From: Coptis chinensis
Taxonomy: Eukaryota; Streptophyta; Magnoliopsida; Ranunculales; Ranunculaceae
Assembly (NCBI GenBank): GCA_015680905.1
Contig: CM027381.1
Span: 88,623,501 to 88,687,500, forward strand
Length of the DNA stretch: 64,000 nt
Direction of reading: 5' to 3'
Below, one piece after another: positions 54,233-64,000 of this stretch (within the stretch, counting starts at the first letter, position 1; the number at the start of each line of letters is the position of its first letter). The notes below the pieces were generated by a model. That model did not search any database, was not told where the DNA came from, and saw nothing but the letters and a program-made list of their open reading frames with translations. The position numbers and the translations under genes are program-made.

Positions 54233-57200
54233 GGTTATCTTTTCTTAATTAATATCAGATATCCTTATGTACGATATGAGTTTATGAATACAACTTGCAG
54301 TTTATGTGATAAGCTTTGTTCATCTTAAGTGTATTCAAAAAGGGGAAGTCCTTGGTTTCTTTACTTGATTATATTTAAAATACGAACTTGCTTAAGGCTA
54401 AAGAAAGAAGAAGTTAAGCTGCATCTAAGAGCATATTAATTGGTACACATGCAGCAGCTGAACGCCTGAACCAGGAGTGACCTTAACTAAATTTTGGCCA
54501 CAGCCGCATCTTCTTGATTTGACAACATATATAGCAAGTCATAGCTATTTGTTTTCTATTGTTAAAGCTACCATCCAAGCTTGCTAATAATACGAAGTAA
54601 AGGTAATTTTGAAATGGTCACTGAATGTTGTAAAAGATTTATGTACCATTAAAAAGGAAGGAATTAAGGTTAGACTGGAAAACCCCATGTTTATAAGTTT
54701 TTACCCCATAGGAAGGTCCTGCAGGAGTGCATTGCATTAGCTGGAACACTAAAGATAGTAGACCTTGGTTGTTCCTGAAGTGGAATTCCAAAATGCTATG
54801 AGACACCAAGTGGTACAAGTGTGTAGTATTTAAGGTTGTAGGATAGTGATCTGAGTTACGAGAGCCAAGTAGTTCTGAATTGATTGGATCCATATGTGGT
54901 CCAACACCTTATAATCAAATTATATGTATCAAAGAGAACTAAATCATGAAACCTCCATATGTTTAAGAAATTCGCAGAGGTGTGATTTGGTTGGGCATTA
55001 ATGCTTGGCTCAAATGAGGCATGAGCTAGTAGGACTTGAGCACAATCTCTCAAGCATTCACTGTTACTGGCGCGGGGATTTTTTTTTTTTTTTTTTTTTT
55101 AAAATTTTTTGCGCCAGTAGCCAGTTTCCTAATCGGTATCAAACTTCTATAAATTTGTGATTAACTGTTTGTACAATCCTTGAACTCCCATAACATTATA
55201 TAACAATAGAGTTACTTAATGCTTCTAATAGTCCATTAGTTTGTGGATGCCACATGCCAAGACATATGTTTGTTCATTTTGACAAAGAAGGCACACCCCA
55301 AAAGAAAATCTTCACAGAAAACACACAGAATACCTCAAGGAAAGATATTGCGAACTAACATGTCCTTCATTTTCAGCTGTTAACTCATTACGATGGGCAT
55401 CTCTTCAGTATAAATACATATGTATATATTCATGGCTTTGAAGTTGGTTTATCCTGTTGTGTCCATTTCTTTGTTTGAAAGATTTAGTATGTTTCATAGT
55501 CAGTGTATATATGCAGTACAGGTTGCCTATTGCGGTTGTTTTGCTGCGCAGTTTGCTTGGTAGTTATGTTTTCGTTTTGTTACTTGGTAATTTGGTATTC
55601 TTGAATGTTGAGTCGTTTCTTTATTTTTTGTGAAGTGGGGTTTGTAGTCAAAAGAGATTTGTTTTATTTGGCGTGGACATTGTCATGGGTTTCCATGTTA
55701 AAAGTTCAATTACTTGCATGGACAGCCCTTTGGTTTTCAGTGAAATAGGGTCAGACACTCAGACTACATGTTGGAAATAGAAGCCCATATCTAAGGCTGA
55801 CAAAAACAAAGCTTATGCTTATCCCCATGTATTCCGCCATTAAATTATGTTACACTCTAACGGGGATGAGATGAAGAGGGGCGGGTGGTTGTGGAGATTA
55901 GTGTTGGTTACTTTGTTGGTGGCGTTGGTGATGAAGAGTTCAATAAAGCTTATGGTTATCCCCATATATCTAAGGCTGACAGATCAAAGCTTCTGCGTAT
56001 CCCCAGGGTATCCCCTTTGACCATTTACTACTTATCTCAGCCCGGTCCCGGTCAATGTAAATTTTGATTTCGCTTCGCCCTGATCTCTTAACAATTCAGT
56101 ACTATAAAATTTTAACCATAACTTTGGGCTTGTGGGAATAACTTTGCATTTTATAGGGTAATTTCGCACTAAACTCTTGATTCTGTGGAAAACTTTCAAA
56201 ATTCAATAGTAATTGCGGGGTGAAGTTTTTTAAAGTGAAGAGTTTTGGTATGTTCAGGCTTGAGAGGGGGGAAAAGTTCCTACTAAAATAAATGAACAAA
56301 CTAATTGTGGATTTCAGCCTACAGATTAATTGTCCCCAAGAAGGCAATAATAACCACTGACTAAAAGAGTTACTATTCGAGTAAAGACTATTTACCTAAA
56401 AAAAAAATCCGAGTAAAGACAAATAGAGGAAAGACACTATCTCAAAAAGAAAAAAAAAAAAAAAAAGAGTAACCTTGTGAGTTGTAACGGTTCTTGCTCA
56501 ACAAACTATTTACTTTTTTTGTTCTCCAGAAGTAAGAAATTTGCTGTGAAGACAACACTCTACTACAGGTTTATCCAATGAAATTCCTGTGTAAATGAAA
56601 AGTCAGTTGTCCCACCACCATAACAAGGACCCTACTAAAAATTCAATACACTGAACACCAGATTCCTTTTCAAACTTTGAGACCACGACCCAGCCTCCCC
56701 AAGTATTCCAAACACCCCAATAATTCCTCTCTCTTCATTTCTTTCTCTTTCCATCTGATGTTTGTCTCGTACACGACACAACCCCACCACCACCCCTCCA
56801 TCTAACTCCCACGTGCACTTAGTCAACTCAATATCACCACCTTCTTTTGGAAATATTTACATTTCACCCACCTTCCTATCCTTAAAATGTTTCTCTTAAT
56901 GGCTATTACGTAATAATCCCAAATTCCAGCTCTCTTTCCATATTTCGGAAATCTCTTCATGTGTTGTTGGTCCCATTTTTCTTCGAAAACGCCGCTTCTC
57001 CCGTTTCATGAGTATCTCGAGGTAAGATGTATGATAGATGAAAGAGGAGTACGTTTACCTGAAAAGTGAGATTGAAAGTTTTTTCCTAAACTGTGAACAC
57101 TGTAGTTTGACTTGGACGTACACGCAATCGCAATAATAGCAAACACTTCGTGTCTTTCCTCGAATTCAATCAAAACTTGTCTGAAGAGAGAGAAAGCAAG

Positions 57201-57247
57201 AACAAGAGAGCTTTTAATCCGCACCTTCATTCATTTCTCCTGCTAAA
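54233..57247. other. Intergenic region before the EPFL gene
   Basis: No gene supported. Items seen: a hairpin TACTGGCGC / GCGCCAGTA around a T-rich loop at 55068-55128; short direct repeats of CTAAGGCTGACA and AAAGCTTATG.TTATCCCCAT at about 55790-56010 with an open frame 55885-56067 reading KADRSKLLRIPRVSPLTIYY, which looks like a real exon but which I cannot place; poly-A runs near 56450. The last ~150 bp is likely the EPFL 5' UTR. Confidence 0.4.
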
Positions 57248-57667
57248 ATGCGCAGTCTTATGGGCCTTCTACGCCACCACCATTACACTTTCTATACAGC
57301 ACTTGTTCTTCTCTTGTTGGCTACTTCTGCTTCAGCTACAACTGCTGTTTTCTCCACAACTCATCAACTTGGTAAGTTAGCAAACCCCTCCAACTCAATG
57401 AGCTCAAACAGTGAGTTAAGTATGAGTGATGATGTGGTGGTGCATGAGAGAGAAGAAGGAAGAAGGAATGAGATGATGGAGCTAGTTATGGGTCGAAGAA
57501 GACTTGGGAGACTTGGATCGGCACCACCGAGTTGTCGATCTAAGTGTGGAAGATGTTCACCTTGTAAACCAGTACATGTTCCTATTCAACCAGGTCGAAG
57601 TATGACTCTTGAATATTATCCTGAAGCTTGGCGTTGCAAATGTGGAAACAAGCTCTTCATGCCTTAG
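57248..57667 (+). CDS. EPIDERMAL PATTERNING FACTOR-like secreted peptide (EPFL4/5/6 clade)
   Basis: EPFL peptides are cysteine-rich ligands of ERECTA-family receptor kinases, acting in stomatal, stem and leaf-margin patterning. The 139-residue product has a signal peptide (hydrophobic about 16-26, likely cut after Ala-Ser-Ala 30), a variable pro-region and a mature C-terminus (about 90-139) with six cysteines at 96, 100, 103, 106, 130 and 132, the family count for the EPFL4-6 group. The ending EYYPEAWRCKCGNKLFMP is that clade's signature. Processing is expected near RRRLGRLGS (84-91). Against the usual QPGLSMPLEYY the gene reads QPGRSMTLEYY, two changes in the loop between Cys4 and Cys5. Single exon; start is the first ATG of the frame and lies right before the signal peptide. 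Looks intact. Confidence 0.92.
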   Translation: MRSLMGLLRHHHYTFYTALVLLLLATSASATTAVFSTTHQLGKLANPSNSMSSNSELSMSDDVVVHEREEGRRNEMMELVMGRRRLGRLGSAPPSCRSKCGRCSPCKPVHVPIQPGRSMTLEYYPEAWRCKCGNKLFMP

Positions 57668-58446
57668 AATATTAGGAAAATAATATGAAGAAACTTGACT
57701 CATTTTCTTGTCATCTTCTTCTTCCCCTTTACTATTTTCTTCTCTCTTGTTATGTAATGTAGTTAGTTAGTTATAGGTTTTCATTGTAGAGAGAAGAAGA
57801 AGATATGGGGAATGTAATTTTTAGCTGAATTAATATTACAGGATATTCTCAATCTATCACTCTCATTATTTCTGGGGTTGTGGACATGCACTTGCTGTAG
57901 TTTCTATTTGGTACATTTTGTGTAATTAGTATGAAGTGAGAAAGGACTGCAATGGAGTCATGGAGACTGTAATTAAGATGAGTTCAGTATGAAGATGTTA
58001 CTTGTTTTTTGTTTTTGTTTTAGTTCCAATTCTTAAAATTGACAATATCATGGAGTTCCACTTTTGCTTTGTTCTGGTTTTTTCCCCACTTTCTCTTTTT
58101 GGGTATTTGAGCATGTTTTCTGTAGTCTGTGATTTTGCTGAAAACTTAAAATAACTCATCCTTTCTTCATATCAGTTAGTGTTGGTGTCAGTTTTGGTGG
58201 GTGATGTTTAAGAAAACATAAACACAAGCTAGAGTACAGACGAGTGTACTGACTCTAGGTTTATTTCCTTGCCTAAACCCACTAGAAATCAGGTTTAGAA
58301 AACGTGAGATTAACTTATGGTTCAGCTACCCGGAGGTCTTGTGCATGGAAGTGATGTAACCGAAGAGGAACTCGGAATGATTGCCCAATTCTTCGTAAAA
58401 ACGATTCATCTATAAAGAATTTATTTGCCTAGCTTGTGTATTTGTA
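57668..58446. other. EPFL 3' UTR and spacer
   Basis: AT-rich; a probable 3' UTR up to about 57850. Nothing else recognised. Confidence 0.4.
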
Positions 58447-58480
58447 CTAGTATGCGATCCGTGTTAAGCACGGGTTCTTT
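58447..58480 (-). mobile_element. Candidate Helitron 3' terminus
   Basis: On the minus strand CCGTG-CTTAA-CACGG is followed by eight bases and CTAG, then T. A short GC-rich hairpin about 8-12 bases before a CTRR end, with insertion between A and T, is the Helitron signature. No 5' TC end or Rep/Hel gene was found to the right. Confidence 0.45.
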
Positions 58481-58781
58481 TAAGTTTCTCGAACCTGTCA
58501 CCCGTGGCCGTTAGTATAATCTATATATGTATTATATAAAAATTACATCGTGTTGAGTCTTACACGTAAATTGGTGCAAAAAAACTTCTCAATTTGAAAT
58601 TTGTATTTATTTTGCAAATAAATTGTATATAGGGAGGTATTACTAAATAGTATAAAGATAATTAGAAAATTATTTATTGAATTTGATACAGGGATGTAAC
58701 TAAATAATGAAAACATTGTGAGAAAAAAAAATATACTAATCGGTGCTTAAACTCTTAAAGGGGGATCGGCGAGAGCAATCT

Positions 58782-59220
58782 TAGGGTGCGTTTGTTTACT
58801 AGGAATTGGACTTGAGGAGTGGAATTAACCTGACCACTCATTTTTGGCCTGTTTGGAGGCATGGAATCCAATAGAATTGGATTCTAAATGGACTCCAATT
58901 CCTTTTATTAAGTCTTTGATAGACTCCTGTTAATCCAAAGAAATATTTGATTATGGGAATCAGTTTCTTATTTCTAATCCGAAAATGGGAAAATAAAATA
59001 AAATAAAACTAAAAGTTTGAGTTTGTTAGAGAATTTTATATGGCAACCAAACACATTAATTTTAAGTAGGAATTGAATACCAATGATTTCTAAACGTTTG
59101 ACAAACACACATTTTGTAATTTAAAATCAAATTTTATTATAGTAGATTCCATTCCAATTGTTTCTAACTTCATCTTATTCCTAATTAGTTTCCAGTCTCA
59201 GTTGCCAAACACACTCTTAC
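58782..59220. mobile_element. MITE-like segment
   Basis: Left end AGGGTGCGTTTGTTTACT; the right end, inverted, reads AGAGTGTGTTTGGCAACT. The interior repeats GGAATTGGA/TCCAATTCC motifs in both orientations. No clear target duplication. The family resembles the ends at 48184 and 50612. Confidence 0.45.
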
Positions 59221-61439
59221 ATAAGTCTGGCTAATCTTGGAAGGTTGATATAGTTTTGTTTCAAAATCTAACATGCCATGTCATTTTCCCCTTGGCGGAG
59301 AATTTTTTTAAATGTTTGATAGGGGAGAATTAACTTGCTTTGATACTATATTAAATTTTGGCATCCAATCATAGTTGGTGATTCCAAACAGAATATTGGA
59401 ATTCTTTTGAATTTTTAGGTTTTTGAAGAAGTCGAAATACTAATTTAATAATTGAAATATACAAATTTTGAAATTTATTCAGAATATTTTGGAATTCCAA
59501 TTTTAGAATTGTTTGGAATTCCGGCAATTTTGAAATTTTGAACTATGGTATCCAACGTTCCAACCTAAAACCAAATCTATTGGTAATGAGTGGAATTGAT
59601 TGAAATTTATATATTTTTATGCGAGGTTTTAGATTCCCGGATATGATTCGGTAGTTTAAAAAAGTTACATACGATGAAATATTAACAGTATAGCTGGATT
59701 TGGTAAGAATTTTGTTCCTCTCAAAATTTGGACCCTCATGGTTATACAACTACTATATACTTATGCTGCAAGAAGAAATTATGGTTTCCCAAATCGAACC
59801 CAAATCCCAAGTCTTGCAACTAGGATCTTGCAAATTATTCTCTGATCAATAATGAGATATACTCAGGAGAACGTCATTTCATTTATTTGTAAGTTATTGC
59901 TTGTCTGTAGCAACATGCTTTTCATTTCAAATGAAGTGAAACACGAAACATTGTACATGTGATAAGACTAGCCTGTTCTATTTCTCAAAATTTTACGGGA
60001 TTCCATTCATTTCCCTTCCTGTTCTCCGTTGAAATGTCTCATCACAAGGACTGATTTATTTTTCTAGATTGTCTTTCACTCTGGATTTGGTGAAGCAGCT
60101 GGCGATGAAGATGGGACAACAGTCCCCTTGCTCTTACTTAGTCAAGATACTTTCTAGTTATCTTCGTTAGAAACGCCATTTCTCTGGGGTGTGTGTCACT
60201 GTGTCTGTTCAAAATATTTGTCTGCACATCCCCATTTCTACTGTGTATCGTGCGATGAAAGAGTCCCCTTATATGAGGAATGTAGTGGACTTGTACCAGT
60301 AGACAAAATATCGAAAATTTTGAAACTTACAACCTTTTGGAGTGTATTGAATTCAATTTGGGAGTACAAAGTTGGTTTGGAATAATTGCGCCACTCGCCC
60401 ACGCCACATTGCACCACAATACTCACAAAGTCACAAGTCACAAGTCACAAGTCACCAACCCAGGGGCAGTGCTAGAAAATTTTGCTAGGGAAGCAAAGAT
60501 GAAGACTAAGCCCAATGTCATGTGCACTATGCCAGATGGCCAGTATCTATAATTCTATACTAATTGGGTTTAGAAGTTGTATTTTTTTCCCCCGAAAACT
60601 AACTTGAGCTTTAGCCCAGGATAGCCCTCAAGCTTCGCCAAAGCTCAAAAGACTGCCCCCGCTAGAAGTCTAGAACCCAAACTAAATGTCCACTACTAGT
60701 CTGCCACCCCATTTGCCCAAAAAAGGATGCATTTTTCGTTTGGATTTCAGACCTTACCTTTGAACTTTGGTTTCTTTAGATTTCTTACATCAGGAAAAGG
60801 AGTTGGAGTGTGCACAAAATAAAGGCAAACGCACAAACTAAGCATAGCAGTTGGATTGTCCAAGCTCAATTAAGGCCATTTGAACACGCAGGTGGCTTAT
60901 GCACTGCGGGCTGGTGGCCCAAACATCCACTAGTTATACTTTTTAGGGTTATGTGTGTTTGCTTCCCTCAAATTTGTTACTTGCGAAAATTAAATTTTAG
61001 CCATGGCAAAGGAAATGAAGGTTGCTTGCGTGCTTCCAAGAAGGATGCGACTACTGACTACAGAAAATTATAACTACTATAATTTTACAATGGCTTCAAT
61101 GTTTTAACTGGATTTAATGTCCTTCGTTCATAGGAATGCAGGGGTGAACCATTACCTGATGTACCTCTTCCAATTCTATTTTATGTACTCTATAAAATGT
61201 TGGCGATACTCCTTTGCCTAATATTATTCCATAGAAATTCATTACAACAAAAAATAGGTGGCAGATATACTTTGACGGTATTTGGAGACCCAAAATTTGA
61301 AGAAACTTTATTATCAAAAACTCGAACATTCTATTTGATAAGCACCCAAAAGTGTAATTTAAATCCTTTAATAATATTATACTTAGGCCAATTATATTTA
61401 TAATAAATAAGAGTTAGTATTGTTTACGTGTTTTTGTGT
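59221..61439. other. AT-rich region, no supported gene
   Basis: Open frames at 60191, 60337 and 60810 are short and without motif. A triple CACAAGT repeat occurs at 60430-60455. Confidence 0.4.
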
Positions 61440-61637
61440 ATTTCAGGTCTTGAAGCAGTTAATGTGTTTAAAGACGTTATTTTGGATGAAAAACGAATCA
61501 AGATGATTGTTAGAAGAGTTCTATGTTTAAAGCCCAAGAATCAAGAAGAAAAAACATTTTCAAGCCTAGTTAAAGCTGAGAAGTCAAAGTCAATTCAGGT
61601 AGAAAAAGAACAAAAAACCATTAGAACTTCAAAATAG
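61440..61637 (+). other. Unassigned exon-like open frame
   Basis: After TATTTCAG the frame reads LEAVNVFKDVILDEKRIKMI and then a Lys/Glu-rich stretch to a TAG. It is helical and basic. No family recognised; could be retrotransposon-derived, as the flanking DNA is repeat-like. Confidence 0.3.
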
Positions 61638-62416
61638 CGTATATTTAGACTCGGACTTCGGAATTGGGTGTACTTTATGTCAAAACGACCGAATCGGAAC
61701 AAATTTTCCAATGGACCTGGCCTTGTCCCAATCAGAGCTATAAAGGTGGATGAAAATGGTATTAAAGTAATTTTTCAGTAGAATTGGCCATTTTATACTT
61801 AACCTAATGGACTTTGGGCTAAGATTAGAGGCCCAAAGTCTAGCCTCCAGGCCTATGCACAAAAATATAACTCTAATCCTCTTCTATATAAAAAGGATTA
61901 AGATTAAACCTAACTTGGCTACTCTCCTATTAGTTTAGTAGTAATTAGGGTTCTCTCTCTCTCCCCCTTTCTTTAGTTTTAGCATAGTTTAGTTTAGGGT
62001 TAGGGTTTGTAGCCTCCATTAGAACCTTTCAATAAAAGCTTTAATTATATTCAATTCTTCTTTACATTATGTATTTACTTTATTGTTTTATTTTAATTAA
62101 TCCGATGACACAAGGCTATAACCTCCATTAGAGGGGGTTTATGAAGCCACATGAGGATGATTGTTAGTAGTTTAGTTATTGATTTGTAATTAGCACTTCA
62201 AGTTTTTCGTTGTGAGTTTCTAGAGATAGAATTCATAACGGAGAACTAGAGATTAGACCCATCAAAGAGATTTGGGGGATGCTAATTTCTCATGCTAGTA
62301 AAACCTTTAAAAGAAATGACTTGGTATTCACTAGGGATCAAATGAGCAATTCGACAACTAGCTAATAGTCAATCGAATTGCGTGGTGAAATTTCCCCTCT
62401 ATAATTATCTTTCTCA
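61638..62416. other. Repeat-like AT-rich DNA
   Basis: Contains CTCTCTCTCTCC at 61954-61965 and a GGTTAGGGTTTG stretch near 61998. No coding sequence seen. Confidence 0.35.
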
Positions 62417-62655
62417 TAATTTAAATCACTGTTTTAGTATTTTAATTCACTTTTTTTATCATACCATATTACTATCATCATTAGTGATTAGTTAATAGTA
62501 GTTTATTCTATATTCGTTTACAAATACGTGCAAACAAGAGTGGATCGAACACGATTACTCATATATATATCAACATGTTTAGAGAGTATGATTATTGATT
62601 GATTAGAATGACTTTAGCATGTAGAAACACTATTTTTATATTTAATTTAATTATA
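62417..62655 (+). repeat. ~240 bp direct repeat, copy 1
   Basis: Nearly identical to 63102-63345 in the same orientation, from TAAATCA.TGTTTTAG to TAATTTAATTATAT. The copies are 685 bp apart. Confidence 0.8.
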
Positions 62656-63101
62656 TTATCAAATGGCGTTGCTTGCTATCTTGCTTGTTTACGTATTGCG
62701 TGTTTAGATTAAAACTACAAAAAACTATTTTCACTATTCTCTACTATTTTTACTGTTCGTATTTTTCCGAAATATTTCTACTACTGTTTGAGTGCATACG
62801 AATTGAGAAACCAACTCCCTGCAACTCCTTGACCTGACCCTAAAAAAATCAAACTCTTGTTTTTACTCATGAGCGCGCGCGCAATAGAATTGTCTTCACA
62901 CATCGTGCCCTACACCAAAGCGTGACCCGCGCCCTAATTAGCCTAATTATAAGCGTGCCCGCGCCCTATTTGAAGTAGAATAAATTCATTTTTTTTGTAT
63001 TAATTGCAATATTACATCACGAGTACATTACAGTACTCGTATGCCCAACAACTTAAGTAATTCAAAATTAATTTTTCATACTATACGGTGTCTAGAAAAC
63101 T

Positions 63102-63345
63102 TAAATCATTGTTTTAGCATTTTAATTCACTGTTTTTATCATACCATATTACTCTCATAATTAGTGATTAGTTAATAGTAGTTTATTCTAGATTCGTTTA
63201 CAAGTACGTGCAAACAAGAGTGGATCGAATATGATTATTCCTATATATATCAACATGTTTAGAGAGTATGATTATTGATTGATTAGAATGACTTTAATTA
63301 GTATGTAGAAACACATTTTTACATCATCTAATTTAATTATATATA
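63102..63345 (+). repeat. ~240 bp direct repeat, copy 2
   Basis: Second copy of 62417-62655, with point changes and a few short indels (an extra ATTAGT near 63298). The DNA between them has GCGCGCGC at 62873-62881 and a repeated GTG.CCGCGCCCTA motif (about 62922 and 62956). Confidence 0.8.
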
Positions 63346-64000
63346 CTATCACTATTACAATAACTACACCATAAGGGCCATTTTGTAACAGGGCAAAATT
63401 TTCATTTGTAACAAAAATATCTGTTACTACTTTTCTAACGGACATAACTGTGAGGTTCTTTAGTATCCGTTAGTATATTTCAATTTATTTTTCCAATTAT
63501 TATCAAAATATTATTTTAATGTTTGGTAACAATTACATCCGTTACAAAACAAATAAAAAACATCTAACACAAACACTAAAAGGGTATATGTGGAATTAAC
63601 GGAAAAGATTAGAACTAAATAAACAGGTTCTCCCGATGATCTCCCATGGCTCGTGTCTCTCAAGTCTTCAAGCCTCCATGAAACATCCCATGACTTCTTA
63701 GTTTTATTATTTTTGTGTTCAAAATCAAATACAATAAGTAAAATGGCGGATTCAGTAGCACATTTAGAGAAGATGGGTAGATAGCTCAAATGCCCAATCT
63801 GGCAATAACCTCTCCTCTGTCAAACCCTCGCCGATGAAGATGGAAAATATCCAGATATATACACTTTCTTTCTCTCACTCTCTTATCTGTTTTGTCTTTC
63901 AATTAGCCAAACCCTAGCTGGCGAATTTATGAGTTTTTTTTGTTTTATTTGTGCACTGTTCAAATTAGGTTTATTTGGTTCCTCTTGCTGATGAATTAGG
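63346..64000. other. Right edge, no supported gene
   Basis: AT-rich with a few GTAAC/GTTAC motifs at 63388-63475. CTTTCTTTCTCTCACTCTC near 63865 might be a 5' UTR of a gene beyond the window. The minus-strand frame 63511-63789 has no family features. Confidence 0.35.

Noticed and set aside
57372-57410. Possible intron in the EPFL gene (GGTAAGTT donor, CAAACAG acceptor)
   Set aside because: It would be only about 39 bp, too short for a plant intron, and the frame stays open through it.
63360-63480. CACTA-like terminus (ACTACACCATAAGG with GTAAC motifs)
   Set aside because: The first bases do not match CACTA, and there is no partner end or 3-bp duplication in the window.
1-64000. tRNA, rRNA or snRNA genes
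   Set aside because: I looked for tRNA-like box A/B pairs and other conserved RNA motifs and found none that I could support; a tRNAscan or Infernal run would settle it.

Overview
This window is nuclear DNA of a flowering plant, most likely a eudicot: AT-rich, with spliced genes of plant-specific families (EPFL secreted peptide, SBT1-type subtilase, trihelix factor, phototropin, DUF616/MUCI70-type protein) among densely nested transposons. I cannot name the species. Only two host genes look complete: a four-exon RNA polymerase III subunit RPC9 gene (51984-54232) and an EPFL4/5/6-type secreted peptide gene (57248-57667). Nearly everything else is a decayed gene, a captured gene fragment or a mobile element.

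Left part (1-25 kb). An ankyrin-repeat remnant and a broken SBT1.3-like subtilase come first. A pair of 226-281 bp inverted repeats (2813-3093 and 11407-11632) then bounds 8.8 kb holding a broken HRA1-like trihelix gene and a LINE RNase H scrap. A second inverted pair (3150-3267 and 22164-22278) spans about 19 kb that also holds fragments of RAMP4/SERP1, of a coiled-coil protein and of a UBTD-like protein. At 14860-17753 lies a 2.9 kb solo LTR with a 5-bp target duplication; it carries eleven W-box cores in 102 bp. A hAT-like non-autonomous element and a foldback element, itself hit by a TAA-flanked MITE, follow.

Centre (25.1-47.9 kb). This is a four-level nest. An F-box gene is split by a 21.6 kb Ty3/gypsy Tat-type retrotransposon (25584-47209, minus strand; LTRs, PBS, PPT, gag, protease, RT, RNase H and integrase recognisable, all damaged). 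Between integrase and 3' LTR the element carries a spliced gene on the opposite strand whose C-terminal module is present twice. That antisense gene is interrupted by a solo LTR (target duplication GGTGT), and the solo LTR by a 7.3 kb CACTA element (target duplication ATT) that has no visible transposase and carries exons of SF3a60, a SCAMP protein and a phototropin, all in one orientation. Downstream of each antisense C-terminal module lie unusual double hairpins whose stems differ by compensating base changes; next to them is a six-unit array of roughly 120-220 bp hairpin-rich repeats.

Right part (48-64 kb). A TIR-bounded 2.4 kb segment carries the last exons of a MUCI70/TOD1-like gene. Then come the RPC9 and EPFL genes, a candidate Helitron terminus, MITE-like segments, and an AT-rich tail with a ~240 bp direct repeat. 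All calls rest on reading the sequence and remembered family motifs; no alignment or search was run.
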